Shown here piece after piece: positions 35,092 to 47,522 of a stretch of 64,000 nt of DNA. Position 1 is the first letter of the stretch. Each line of letters begins with the position of its first letter. The notes beneath the pieces were generated by a model. The model was not told where the DNA came from. It did not search any database and saw nothing but the letters and a program-made list of their open reading frames with translations. This DNA comes from Thamnidium elegans (taxonomy: Eukaryota; Mucoromycota; Mucoromycetes; Mucorales; Mucoraceae), in assembly GCA_025201345.1 (NCBI GenBank), contig JAIXMG010000039.1, positions 62,001-126,000 on the forward strand. Direction: 5' to 3'. The translations under genes were made by a program, and so were the position numbers.

Positions 35092-36570
35092 ATGGGTTTT
35101 CAACGTACTTTACTTTCTAAAATAATGTCTCAAGTTAAACTTTTTCATAATAGTGACCCAGTTAAAATTCAGTTAAGAAACGAGACTAACCGTTCAGTTT
35201 CTTTAACTGACTACGTTGCCGAGAAGTGCCCTTCACTTGTTGGTCCTAAAGCTGTCTATCACCCAACCAGTTACTTGTTCAATGGTCATTTACAAACTGG
35301 TTATGCTGCTTATCATAACTACAGTCCTACAGCTCACGAAGTTATTTATGAGAGGTACATACATACAGAAAATACAAAAAAAAAAAAAAAAAAAAAAAAG
35401 TAACAAAAAAAAAAAAAAATATTAGAGAACTTGTAGATACACCAGACGGTGGTATTTTTTCTTTAGATTGGACACCTACCAAAGAAGGTTTAGAGAATGA
35501 TCAAACACCTACACTTGTTGTATTACACGGACTTACAGGCGGAAGTGACGAATCTTATATCCGTTGTATTTTGGAAATTGTAACATACCCACCATTCAAT
35601 TACCGTGCTGTTGTAATGAACAGTCGTGGATGTGCCAATACCGATATCTTGACTCCTCATATCTACAGTGGCGGGTATACCAATGATCTTCGTACTGCTC
35701 TTAAACATATTCAAAGCAGACTTGCACCTGGTACACCATTAGTTGGTATTGGATTTTCATTAGGTTCTAATGTTTTGGTCAAGGTAGTGTCGTTTTTTTT
35801 CAAAGAGAGAGAGTGATAGGTTTTGTATGTATATTAATTCGAATTCTTTCTTCTTAAAATAGTACCTTGGTGAGGAAGGAGATAAAACACCTTTTAAAGC
35901 AGCTATTTCAGTTGCAAATCCATTTGATTTTAGAAGCTCTATGGATCGTTTAGATGAATCATTTATTGGCAAAAATGTATACTCTGTAGCCATGGCCAAC
36001 AATTTAAAAAAAGCATTTGGAAAGTAAAGTATATATTCATATGAGTACCTCAAATACATATATATATATATATATACTCAAAAGATTTATATTAGACATT
36101 TGGATACTTTAGCAAAAGGCGGTAAGATCAATCCAGATGAAATCATGTCATCTAAAACAATGCGTCAGTTCGATGACGCCTGTACTCGAAAGATGTTTGA
36201 TTTTACAACCGTGAATAATTATTATCGTGACGCCAGTTCCTGTAGGTTTATTGAGCATGTTAAGGTTCCGTTGTTATGTTTAAACGCTCTTGATGATCCA
36301 ATTGCACACGGTATTTGTATCCCATACGACGAAATCAAGACAAACCCTAACATTGTTCTTGCCACCACAAAATACGGTGGACATATCGGTTGGTTTGAAC
36401 ATAATGCTTATCCTACTAGATGGATGGCTAAACCTCTTACTGAATTTATCGTTGCTATGTTTCAAGCTTTTGATGTAAGAGACAACCAAGGTGATAAATT
36501 AGAACCCGCTAATATTGATGATACAATTGATCAAATTCAAAGTCATGTATCTCATGGTAAAACTGCATAA
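35092..36570 (+). CDS. Alpha/beta hydrolase of the EMB8/YheT/ABHD1-3 family
   Basis: Four exons (35092-35354, 35426-35783, 35863-36023, 36096-36570), 418 aa. Visible: YLFNGHLQTGYAAYHN, TLVVLHGLTGGSDESYIRC (oxyanion HG motif), VMNSRGCANTDILTPHIYSG, GIGFSLGSNVLVKYLGEEGD with the nucleophile GFSLGS, LLCLNALDDPIAHG with the acid, and TTKYGGHIGWFE with the catalytic His. Yeast members are medium-chain acyl-CoA:ethanol acyltransferases/esterases (Eht1/Eeb1) and monoacylglycerol lipase; substrate here is open. An ATG 36 nt downstream (MSQVKLF) is a possible alternative start. Confidence 0.9.
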
Positions 36571-37717
36571 TTTTTGTTGTTGTTGTAATAATAAACACGT
36601 ATTGGCTCTAGATAGTTCATTAGAGAGACGTATCATAAGCTTTAAAAGAATGATATATTTGACATTTTGACGTAAAAGTCCAGACCACAAAAAAAGTTGA
36701 TTGTACTGCATAATTTAACGTTACATTTTTTTTTTTGCCCTACTATCCTTTAGAGGGTTCGCAAGCTCATGTTTTCTATCTTTTTTTGTAAATAATATAT
36801 TTTTAGCTACCAAGTTTTTTTTTTGCAAGTTGTATATATATGCGTTCTGTAATACACACACTCATGGGAGTACAAAAGGAGATAACAGCACAGTCACCAC
36901 GGATTGTGAAACGATGTAGTTTTTTTTTAATACATAAACAATTACATTTAATTGGATTGGCAAACTATTTTAAAAGTGGTTTATTCAGTCAACAGTATAA
37001 CTATCTTAATTTCCCCCCGTAATATTCAATCAATCATTTTGAAAATAGTTATACTAATAAAGAAAAAAAAAAGGAGGTTACTAGTGTTATATTATTCTTA
37101 GGAGTGAAAACAGGACAGGCTTGTGATTGTTTATTTGGTGTAACAAATTAGAAAACGATTAAAATATTGATGGATATTATCTTATGGTACCAGGCAAAGT
37201 TCCAAAAAAAAAAAAAAAAAAAAAAAAAAACCAAGTTTACAAGTAGATCAACGTATAATATACTTTATTGATTAATATTATTCCTCCTCGTACCTTGATA
37301 ACCAATCTCTTGAAAGCAATAATTTTATAATGTAACAGTTTTTTTATATTAAACTTCACATGTATTATCAAAGTAAATAACAAACTTATTCTATTCTTTT
37401 TTCTAAATAGTACGGAGACAAAACTTTAACCTCTCCTTGATACCTTTTTAGATGGGGAGGGAATACCTTTCTTTTGGTTTATGGACTGCTTTTAAAAAGA
37501 AAAAAAGTACGCCCGCTTTTTTGAGTAAAAATAGGTGGAACCACCCAAAGTATTATATATTACTTTTTTTTTTACCTGGTTTTTTCTCTTTTTATTCTGA
37601 TTGTTATTTCTACCAACTTTTTTTTTTCCAACATATAATAATTTAAATAAATACGCGTATTTAAAAAAAAAAAAAAAATTGAATGCATTATTTAAATACA
37701 ATATGTTAATACCTATT
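36571..37717. other. Intergenic region, no gene seen
   Basis: About 1.15 kb. Short frames at 36840-37022 and 37452-37646 are low complexity or lack family traits. Holds a run of about 27 A (37204-37230) and other homopolymers. Confidence 0.5.
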
Positions 37718-40700
37718 ATGAACCAATCGACTATATCCATGTCACCACCTACTTCACCTTTAACACCAATAGTACCTTCAACATTGACTTCTCATTTCGT
37801 ACAAGCACTTCACGATTACTTACCTTCCTCATCTTCAACTGATGACTCTGTTACATGCTTATTTTTTAAAAAAGGTTCTATTATCGAAGTATTTAACAGA
37901 GACGACTCTGGTTGGTGGGATGGTCAAAGTGGTGATGTCCGAGGTTGGTTTCCCAGTAACTATGTTGGTAGAATAGGTGAATTGAAACGGCAGAGCGCTG
38001 ACTTTGAAGACGATTATTCTTCCACTGAAGAATTAGAATTATGGCATCAGAAAATGAACCATGTCAATTCGTCTGTGTCACTTGATATAGATAACACAAA
38101 GGTACCAAAAAGAAAAAAGCAATCTAATTAATTTAAATTAATTTTTTTTTTCTGTATGTGGTAGATTTCTTCAATTCAAAATCGTGTAGAAATGGCTAGA
38201 GCATTATTAAGAGAAGATAGAAGAAGATCAGGAAATAGTATCATATTAGAAGAAGACGAAACATTATCTTTAATAGACCAAGTAACAGAAAGAGTTCATG
38301 ACTTGGTTGAAGCGTGTAACCAACAACAATCAAATATCCAGCTAATTGTCTTTCAAGTGGTCTCATCCATTCGATCTGTCTTAACCGAAGCTAATATAGT
38401 AAATAAAGAAAGTCAGATATTAAGAAACTATCCCGACCTAGCAAAGCAACGTAAACTAGTCCTTAGTGCCTTAAGTAGACTTGTCTTGAAAGGAAAAGAA
38501 TTACAACAACAACAAGATGTACAAACACAAGATATTGATCAACTATCTGATTTTGCCAATCAATTATTATATGCGATGGAATCATTTGAAAGATTATTGG
38601 CATCTATACCTAGGCACTCCTTTTATTCTTCCACAGATAGTGATTATACCACTCGACCTTCTTCCATGTTTCATGATACTCCTAGATCTTCCATTTCATC
38701 CCTTGGCCATTCTTCTGTAATATCAACCAATTCAACTTCTCTGCGTCAAATTATTTCGGAAGCACGCCACAACAACAGCAACAGCAACACTAACTCCTTA
38801 ATCAAACCCGTACCTACAGATACAGAACACATCTTGCAGAACATTAGCGATCATCAATTTAATATTGACGACCTAATGAAGACCTTAATTATCACCTTGG
38901 AAAAATACTTGCTTAATCGAATTCGTGCCACCGATATGCTAGAAATCACTAGAAAGGCTGTAGAGTCTGTCAGAACTTTTCTAGCTATTGTAGAACATGT
39001 TTGTTCTAATTTAGGAGATCTAGATTATAATAGAAGATTATCCATGATTCCCGAAGACCCTCGTTTAGTTTCGTTGGTACTTACTAAGGAGTCAGTCTAT
39101 AGTGCCATAACCAATTTAGTTACTGCCGTAAGGGCCTTGACTGGACCACAACTAGAAGACGGTGAAGAAGAGCATTATCATCTTCCTGTATGCTGCCAAA
39201 TCGTCATTGAAACAACAAACGAATGCGCAGATTGTGTACGAGCTTGTCTTGAAGAAGAAGAAGAAGAAGAAAACAAGAATATGCGTCATCCTATGCATCA
39301 ACAGTTGGAACAACAACAGCATGAAAACAGTCGATCTCATCATACGCTAAGTATTTTAGGACGTAAAGTAACTAGTTTACAAGCTCTTCAACAATACGAG
39401 TTAGATCAAGTACCAGATACCGAAAAAGAAATAGAAGCACTTGCTATTGAACCATCGTCCATAACAAGTACTGGAAATACATTACCATCACCAACCATTG
39501 AAAAATGCGACAATAAAAAAACAAGAGCATCACTTCAAATCAACACAACCGTAGAAGCATTACCTCAACGCACTAAATTAAGAGCAAGAGCTGCCTCTGT
39601 AAATAATATTCAAAATTTAATGTCTAATAATTTACCGTTGCCACCGCTACCACTGATGAAACCATCAGTTTCTGCAACCCCTATCAGTACAGAAGTTGTT
39701 GCTACGACAGATGTACCACTAAAGCTACGACGTTCTCGCGGTCGTAGTGTCTCCTCACTTCGGCCTTCTATTAATAAATCAAAGTCAGAACATATGCTTA
39801 CCTCTACTTCCACTGACAGTCTCCCTGAACCCTTACAGCCTCAGAAACTATCTTCTTGGAGATCGGCACATAGCTCACAAGAACAATTGAAATCCGAACC
39901 GATGATTAATTCCGTTTTAAAGGTAAATATAACTGTATATATAAATTATAACAAAATGAGATATTTATATTATATATATAGAAGGAACCCGAATATGAAT
40001 TTTTAAAACAATACGTATTTAATGACCAAGAAATGATTTTTAATGCAGAAGGTGAAGTTACTGGTGCAACAGTTGAAGCACTTGTTCGAAAATTGACACT
40101 TCATGAAAAATCACCAGGTAAAAAATATTAAAAAATGTTGGTTTAAACAGAATGTTATTTTTAACTTTTTATACAGATCTTATTTTTACACGTGCATTCT
40201 TTTATAATTTTCGACTTTTTACTAACCCTACTGACTTCGTTCAATTATTGATTACTCGATTTTGTCTTTTACCGCCTGCAGATATTCAACAGGAAGAAAT
40301 TGTAATTTGGTCAAACCGTGTACTGATACCTATTCGTCTTCGAGTCTATAACGTTATCAAAACATGGTTAGAGACTTATTTTAATTATGAACAGGATGCA
40401 ATTGTTGAAAAATCATTAATGGATTTTGCTAATACTGAAATGACTAAAGCTATGCCTGGACCTGCAAAGCGAATGATTGTTTTAATCACAAGAACTGTAA
40501 GTATTATTTTCTAGAATAAAAACAAGCAAAAAAAACTAATCCCTTTTTTTTTAAAAAAAGTTTTCTTCAAAAGGATTAACTAGTGCTGGTCGTAAACATT
40601 CTTATAACGAAACTCGTATGACAATGCAAAAATTAAATTCTTCCAATTTACAATTATCAGCATCACTGTCTACCAGTAACACTAATATATTTTCCAATTT

Positions 40701-41617
40701 ATCGTTATCCAGTGATCACCATGGTGATGACAAGTATCCTCCATCCATTTTGGGTAAATCATTACGAAATACTTTAAGAAAAGCGGTGAGCCACACTAGC
40801 CTTGCATGTATACACGTCAACGATATTGATCCTATCGAACTTGCTCGTCAAATTACATTAATGGAAAACAGTTTATTCTGTCAAATTCGACCTAATGAAA
40901 TGATCGGCCAAGAATTTAAAAAGAAGGTTGGTACAAGTCAAGCAATTCATGTCAAGGCCATGATTCAAACCAGTACACAAATTACTAGTCTAGTATCTGA
41001 TACTATTCTTAACGAACCTGATCCAAAGAAAAGAGCTCATGTGTTAAAGTATTGGATTAAAGTTGGCGATGTAATGTATTTAGCACATTTTTTAAAAAGT
41101 AATATAACTTATATTTTATATATATATATACTAGGCTTGTCTTCAGTTAAACAACTATAATACATTAATGGCCATTCGATCTGCTCTTGATTCAACCAGT
41201 ATTGCTCGCTTAAAAAAGACATGGGAATATGTATCAGGAAAATACAAGACGATGTGGGAACCTATCTACCGAGCAACAGATTCACAACGTAATTTTGCAG
41301 AATACCGACAACGTTTAAAGATGGCTGTAGCTCCTTGTTTACCGTTTTTAGGTGTTTATTTAACTGATATGACCTTTATAGATGATGGTAATGCAGATCG
41401 ACGTAATTCACCTAGTGGCCACGAACTAATCAATTTTGATAAATATGTCAAAATAACTCGTATATTGAATGAAATTGATCAATTCCAAATATCTTATAAA
41501 TTATTGGAGGTAGAAGAAATTCAAATATTTTTAAAGAGAACGCTTGAATCCGTAGAACAAGACGATCAAGTGTTTTATGCTAGAAGTTTAAAACGAGAAC
41601 CAAAAGAAGAAGAGTAA
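37718..41617 (+). CDS. SH3-RasGEF protein (CDC25/SOS-like Ras guanine nucleotide exchange factor)
   Basis: Six exons (37718-38101, 38165-39922, 39982-40117, 40177-40496, 40561-41070, 41135-41617), 1,196 aa. Order: SH3 domain (FVQALHDYLPSS, CLFFKKGSIIEVFNRDDSGW, GWFPSNYVG; residues about 25-85), a long helical/low-complexity middle with Ser-rich and Gln-rich parts, the REM/RasGEF-N domain (FLKQYVFNDQEMIFNAEG, LTLHEKSPDLIFTRAFFYNF, LLITRFCL...LRVYNVIKTWLETYF) and the catalytic RasGEF domain (DIDPIELARQITLMENSLFC, IRPNEMIGQEF, KYWIKVGDACLQLNNYNTLM, LDSTSIARLKKTW, PCLPFLGVYLTDMTFIDDGN, LINFDKYVKITRIL). It activates Ras by GDP release, so it likely controls cAMP or MAPK signalling and morphogenesis. 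ATG 37703 is an alternative start. Confidence 0.93.
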
Positions 41618-41836
41618 AAAAAAACTTCATCATCTAATATACACATTACTACTACTATTTTTATATCCCCCCCCCTATTTTTATTGTACAGCCTCTTTCT
41701 TTCTTTTATAAATACTTAGTTGAAAAATGAATAAACCATTTTTGTAATAAAATTAATAACCTATACTATATTTTTTGAAACGCTTCAGTTATTTTTTAAT
41801 TTAAATTATGAACTTATGTGTATATATCTAAATCGC

Positions 41837-44640
41837 TTAAAGCGAAACCGTTTTCTTTACGTCGATAGATCGATTGAACGGATTTGGTCTTCCTCGACCC
41901 TCCCAAATGAAATTAGCGATATCAAGCATATTTTGGTAGCATTGGCATCGTGCTGCCAAAGTAAATGACAAGGTTATCCACATTCCGGGATAACATTGAC
42001 ATTAATTCCATTTGAGAGCTTTAAAGGTTTCATTTTTTCTCCACCTTTACACATTTTACAAGTTATTTTTAAACAACAAATTTACTAGGTCTCCATTTAG
42101 AACTATATATTTTTAAGAACGTTAGTATTGATTATGAAATATATATTGCTGTATGCAAGCTTACCCTTTCTCTTATTTACTTCGTACTTGTTTGTCCTTG
42201 TCTTTGCCTTTTTCTTTCTTTTGTTCACCTTCCTCTTTATCCTCTTTTTTCTTTTCAACATCTTCTATCAACTAGGCTTCTTTATTTTATTTTTATTTTT
42301 CTTTCTTTCCGTTAGTGTTCTTTCTTTCCGTTAGTGTTCTTTCTTTTTGTAGGATTGTGTTTTTTACCGTCGTTCAATATGATGTTAGCTACCTCTATAC
42401 TCGCTTGCTGACGGTCTTGATAATCGTAAAAGGCAAAAGGGGAAGGTTCCTGGCTGTTAAATGCACTTTGTAAGTTTCATGGTTCGTCGTTTTAGCAGTT
42501 GGAGTATTAGTTTCAACGCCTGATATTTTTGCAATTTTAACTTGTCAACATGGTTTTGTCTTCGTCTGCTAGCTGTATAACATCGACGCTCTAAATCACT
42601 ACAACGGCGAACTTGATGCTTGTTAGAGTCGTGGCCAATGAATGCAGTAAGTATATGTTTACGGCCCGATCTATTGTACATGGCAAGAAGTTCTCCTCAA
42701 TCTCGGTCCAGTCGAAGTCTTACAATGCTAAAATTGGAGCTTTTGAATATTTATCTTGTCATTTTCGAGCGAATTATAGAGGGAGACTATATTCATTGGT
42801 GAGGGCAAAACAAGCGAACAAATCTTTTCCATTACTATCAGTATTTTTCAAGTCATCAAGTCTGGTTATGCATTAAACAATTAATGTTGATATGAGTAAA
42901 TAGTTCTCTATGAATTAAGTGTCCATTATTAATTTATTATTTACTTTTTATAGCCATATTTTTTAAGATCAAACACTTGGTCAAACATTTCTAAGCTTTC
43001 TGAATAACTATTTCTCAATTTTTTAATACCAGCATTAGATGCCATGTTGTATGGGGATCTTAATTACCTAGTGACTTAATACAAATAACTATCCTTTTAA
43101 CTTCTTGACTATAATCCCAAAACCCGAGACTTCGGGATTCTTGAAAATATTCTTAAAATTTAGGGGGTAAAAAGGCTTACTTTTATTTATAAAATCATGA
43201 ACACAACTTTATAGAAGAAATGGGTGGTACAATGTAACGTTCAGTCCTATTACTAGACCTTCATTTACATTGTACAATACCTTCGACCACTAACTCTTAC
43301 AAATATTAACTTTTCTAAATACAGTCTCTGGTTCCGGACTGCTTACAACCACCTCACTACAGCCAACGACTTGTTATTAATACTGATATTTCTCCATTTT
43401 AAACTTGGGTTAGGAGTAAAAGAAAATAATTCCGGCTTTTCTTTTTGTTCGACTGTTACTTCTGCCTCTTCCTCTGTCTCTCGACAGATGAATGCCAAAA
43501 CCGGAATAAAATTTTCTAGGTTTTTTGATATATTGAATGTTGTAGGAGAATGTTCAAGCTTTTCACTCAATTTATCATATATGTATTTGATTTTAAGCTC
43601 TTCTGGCTTAGCAATTTCGGAAAGTCTCTTTCAAAAGTATCTTCCAACAATAATTATCAATCAATTGCATGATGTGGTATGTTTTTATCTCTTTTTCCTA
43701 AAAATTATTATTAGTTTCTGTCTTCAAAAATATTAACGATCGAACGTTATATTAAAATTACTTACAAAAGAAAAAATATTTTTAAAGTTACGTTTCAAAT
43801 AAACATCAATAGTGTGCTCAAATGTTTCAACCATCAAATTAAGATATGTGGTGGCTAAAGTCACACAAGCGTAACTTAAAGAATCGCTATAGCCAGTAAG
43901 TTTCCTTTCCTTGACAGGGCAAAAGAATGATGGGTACATTTCGTTAAATTCAGAGAAGACTATAACAAAAGACAAAGAGAGATTGTCTTTATTGGTGACA
44001 GGTACTTTCATGACAAGCTGACATACATAGTACCGAAATCCCTGCTTGTAAATATACTTGTGATAATAGAATTCTTTTTGGTTAACTAGACAGTAGTTTA
44101 CGGATAATTGGGCTTTAATGATTATTTCGTGTAAGAACTCATTCAATTTTATTACGCGATCTTTGAATCTAGCCTTGTAAATTTCCCTAGAATAGTATCT
44201 AATTTGGTTTTTCGAGTGTATCTGTCATAATTGGGACCGAGTACTTCTTGAAAAAACTTTAGCTTGAGTTTTCTAGTAGTTTTTACACATTTTAGATTCA
44301 CGGTTTTATGCCCCTCGCCTCCAAATTTCTGTGGTCAAACCGCTTGTGGATGACTCTTATTGACCAGCTCTTCTTCCAGAAGACTTTTTAACCTGTCTCT
44401 CATAAGTCTCTTTTTGGTTTGCTTTTTTTCTTTTGCTTTTTGCTAAACGTGTTATAAACAAAATAATTTTTAGTCCATAGAGACTAATATTAATGATCTA
44501 TAACATATAATACTTACGAGTAGCTTTATGTTGTGAGCATTGAGTGAAAAATCTTTTGGGGATGACCTTCTTCACGGCAATCTTCACAAATTACGATAGT
44601 TTCATTTATATATAACAAGAAGATAGAAAGTGTTATAATG
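41837..44640 (-). pseudogene. Fanzor-like (eukaryotic TnpB/OrfB-type) RNA-guided nuclease relic
   Basis: Read 5' to 3' on the minus strand, ordered blocks survive in different frames: a zinc motif CEDCREEGHPQKIFHS (about 44620), an intron-like gap, LKLKFFQEVLGPNYDRYTRK (about 44250), a helical block AQLSVNYCLVNQKEF...YVCQLVMKVP...SFVIVFSEFNEMYPSF...YACVTLATTYLNLMVETFEH (43733-44146), KPELFSFTPNPSLKWRNISI (about 43400), MFDQVFDLKKYGYKK (about 42970), a RuvC-I-like IDxxGRKHILTAFIGHD (Asp codon 42669-42671, one base lost after it), GVETNTPTAKTTNHETYKVH (about 42500), QQASIEVANIILNDGKKH, a Lys/Arg-rich linker, and the zinc-ribbon/RuvC-III end TCKMC...PECG-stop-PCHLLWQHDANAT then NMLDIANFIWEGRGRPNPF, stop 41837-41839. 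This order matches fungal Fanzor proteins. Many stops and shifts make it dead. Assignment rests on motif order, not a search. Confidence 0.65.
42301..42345. repeat. 19-bp tandem duplication in the relic's linker
   Basis: Two adjacent copies of CTTTCTTTCCGTTAGTGTT, within the Lys/Arg-rich linker part of the Fanzor-like relic, plus a third partial copy. It looks like a slippage event after the gene died. Confidence 0.8.
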
Positions 44641-45542
44641 ATATGTTATTTTGACTCTCAGGAATATACATATTTTTTGTGTGTATACCAAAACATTTTT
44701 TATTTAACTCGTCTTTTAGGTAATTTCTTGCTTTATTTGAAGGAGACATTAAACTAAATCTTAGTTAAATATGATTTGATAACTCGTATACAAGAATGTC
44801 AATTCGCAAGATTGGCACTGAAAGGACGTATCTGTGTAGCTTCGCATTTTTAACTAATTTGTATATTTATTTCAATTTAAGACTTAATTATAGAATCATA
44901 AACATTTTATTTTTAATTTCATTTTATCTTTAAGGAAAATTTATTAAAAAAACGTATTTATATATTGCATACTAGAATATAAATCTTTGACAGATAGGCG
45001 TCAGTAAATTTTATTTGTAAGTGAAATTATGTTAAAGCCAAATACTCATAAAGATATTCTTTTAGTTTTGACATTTGTAAATAGTTATATCATACAATAA
45101 GTAAGTGTAATCGAACATCTTATCAGTATAACACACTCTAATTCTTAATTAACTTTCACTAATTATTCCTTTCTTTATCATAGGATATGTACTATAATAT
45201 TATTAGTCGAATATGAAGCTTGCATTATTGAAGATAAAACGCCCATACTTTTAACCTTAATTTTTTTCGAAAAAAATACAAGCCACTATTAGCTTAGTTT
45301 TGCAGCTTTCCATATACGATATGTACCCAATCATCAATGTTTGTAGTGACTAGTTTTAAGGTGGCTTTGTAGCTGCGCAACAAAAAAAAATTTTCATCTT
45401 TATTTAAAAAGAAAGATTTTTTTGCAAAAAACTTGTTTTTTTTTCTTTTTTTCCTATCAATATTCTAGTTTAATAAGTGCGTATATAATTTTTGTATGTT
45501 TTGAAGTTATTTTTGTACTTACTTTTTCTCTCTTTTATAGCA
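44641..45542. promoter_or_regulatory. Long AT-rich upstream region of EF-1alpha
   Basis: No frames over 60 codons. The last 170 bases before the EF-1alpha ATG are T-rich (TTTTTTTTCTTTTTTTCC), and CTTTTATAG directly precedes CA-ATG, which could be a 3' splice site of a 5'-UTR intron. The leader intron is an inference; the sequence CTCTCTTTTATAG has the right form. Confidence 0.4.
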
Positions 45543-47191
45543 ATGGGTAAAGAGAAGACTCACGTTAACGTCGTCGTTATTGGCCACGTCGATTCCGTAA
45601 GTATTTTTATTTAATTATTTTGATAAAAAATTTTTTTTATCAAAAAAAAAAAGAGGAATATTAAAACTAACGTATCTTTTTTGAATTCTCTTAGGGTAAA
45701 TCTACTACTACTGGTCACTTGATTTACAAGTGTGGTGGTATCGATAAGCGTACCATTGAAAAGTTTGAGAAGGAAGCTGCTGAACTCGGTAAGGGTTCTT
45801 TCAAGTACGCCTGGGTTCTTGATAAGCTTAAGGCTGAACGTGAGCGTGGTATCACCATTGATATTGCTCTCTGGAAGTTCGAGACCCCCAAGTATATGGT
45901 TACTGTTATTGATGCTCCCGGTCATCGTGATTTCATCAAGAACATGATTACCGGTACCTCTCAAGCTGATTGTGCTATTCTTATTATTGCCGGTGGTACT
46001 GGTGAGTTCGAAGCTGGTATTTCCAAGGATGGTCAAACTCGTGAGCACGCTCTTCTTGCTTTCACCTTGGGTGTCCGTCAATTGATTGTCGCTATTAACA
46101 AGATGGATACCACCAAGTGGTCCGAGGCTCGTTATACCGAAATTGTCAAGGAAGTCTCTTCTTTCATCAAGAAGATTGGTTTCAACCCCAAGTCTGTTCC
46201 TTTCGTTCCCATTTCCGGATGGCACGGTGATAACATGTTGGATGAATCCAAGAACATGGGTTGGTTCAAGGGATGGACCAAGGAGACCAAGGCCGGTTCC
46301 AAGACTGGTAAGACTCTTCTTGAAGCCATCGATGCTATTGAGCCCCCTGTCCGTCCTTCTGACAAGCCTCTCCGTCTCCCTCTCCAAGATGTCTACAAGA
46401 TTGGTGGTATTGGTACAGTTCCCGTCGGTCGTGTCGAGACCGGTACTATCAAGGCTGGTATGGTTGTTAACTTTGCCCCTGCTGCTGTCACCACTGAAGT
46501 TAAGTCCGTTGAAATGCATCACGAAACTTTAACTGAAGGTCTTCCCGGAGATAACGTTGGTTTCAACGTCAAGAACGTTTCCGTCAAGGATATCCGTCGT
46601 GGTAACGTCTGTTCCGATTCCAAGAACGATCCCGCTAAGGAAGCCGGTTCTTTCACCGCTCAAGTTATTATCTTGAACCATCCCGGTCAAATTTCCAACG
46701 GTTACTCTCCCGTCCTCGATTGTCACACCGCTCATATTGCTTGTAAGTTCGCTGAACTTGTCGAGAAGATTGATCGTCGTTCCGGTAAGAAGGTAAAGTA
46801 TCATTGTATTTTTCTCGTCGGAATTTGAAAATTTTAAGCTTGTAAATTTTTCATCGGAATTTGAAAAAATCTCAGGTCTAGAATTTTTAATTTTTTGGAC
46901 TTCTTTAACGTACTTCTTCTAAAGCGTTGTAATATGTTCTCTAATCTCTTTAAACGCAATTTGTAGATGGAAGATGCTCCTAAATTTGTTAAATCTGGAG
47001 ATTCCGCTATCGTCAAGATGGTTCCTTCCAAGCCCATGTGTGTCGAAGCTTATACCGATTATCCTCCTCTTGGTCGTTTCGCTGTCCGTGATATGCGTCA
47101 AACTGTCGCTGTCGGTGTCATCAAGGCCGTTGAGAAGGTTGATAAGGCTGGTAAGGTCACCAAGGCCGCTGCCAAGGCTTCCAAGAAGTAA
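45543..47191 (+). CDS. TEF1: Translation elongation factor EF-1 alpha
   Basis: Three exons (45543-45596, 45695-46792, 46967-47191), 458 aa. G1 P-loop [14 protein letters not shown] is split by the first intron. Other GTP-binding motifs: [15 protein letters not shown] (G3), NKMD (G4), [10 protein letters not shown] and [20 protein letters not shown]. The C-terminus ends in [40 protein letters not shown] and [17 protein letters not shown] Lys-rich tail. It carries aminoacyl-tRNA to the ribosomal A site with GTP. Codons are strongly biased to C-ending forms, unlike all flanking accessory DNA, which fits very high expression. Intron 2 (174 bp) holds a duplicated TCGGAATTTGAAAA. Confidence 0.98.
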
Positions 47192-47520
47192 ATTGCTTTC
47201 TAAAAGCTGTTCATAAAAAAAAAGAAGAGTTTCTTTTTTGTATAATAAAAATTTCTATTATAAAATTTAATTGATACGGTCTGAATAATAATGATACATT
47301 TGATCTTGGATTCAGTAGGATTAGTTCTAAACGACTACAAAGATTTGATAGCGTCTACTGTAAAAATAGTTCCGACTGACTAAAGAATTATGAGGAAACA
47401 AAATAATTTACCTCTACTGAATTTTACCAAACATAAGAATAATAATAGACGGAAAATAAATAAAAAAAGGAGTAAATACGATATATAAAAGGCTGAAAAA
47501 AAAAAAAAGTAAATAATATA
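47192..47520. other. Intergenic, no gene seen
   Basis: EF-1alpha 3' region, AT-rich, with A-runs near 47212 and 47500. Confidence 0.4.
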
Positions 47521-47522
47521 AG

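Noticed and set aside
37601..37702. N-terminal extension of the RasGEF frame
   Set aside because: Translates homopolymer sequence (FFFP, KKKKK) upstream of two better-placed ATGs; more likely 5' UTR.
42128..42334. Plus-strand frame coding a very hydrophobic Phe/Leu-rich peptide
   Set aside because: It is the antisense of the Lys/Arg-rich linker of the Fanzor-like relic, not a membrane protein.
45611..46522. 303-codon minus-strand frame
   Set aside because: Antisense shadow of EF-1alpha caused by its strong codon bias.
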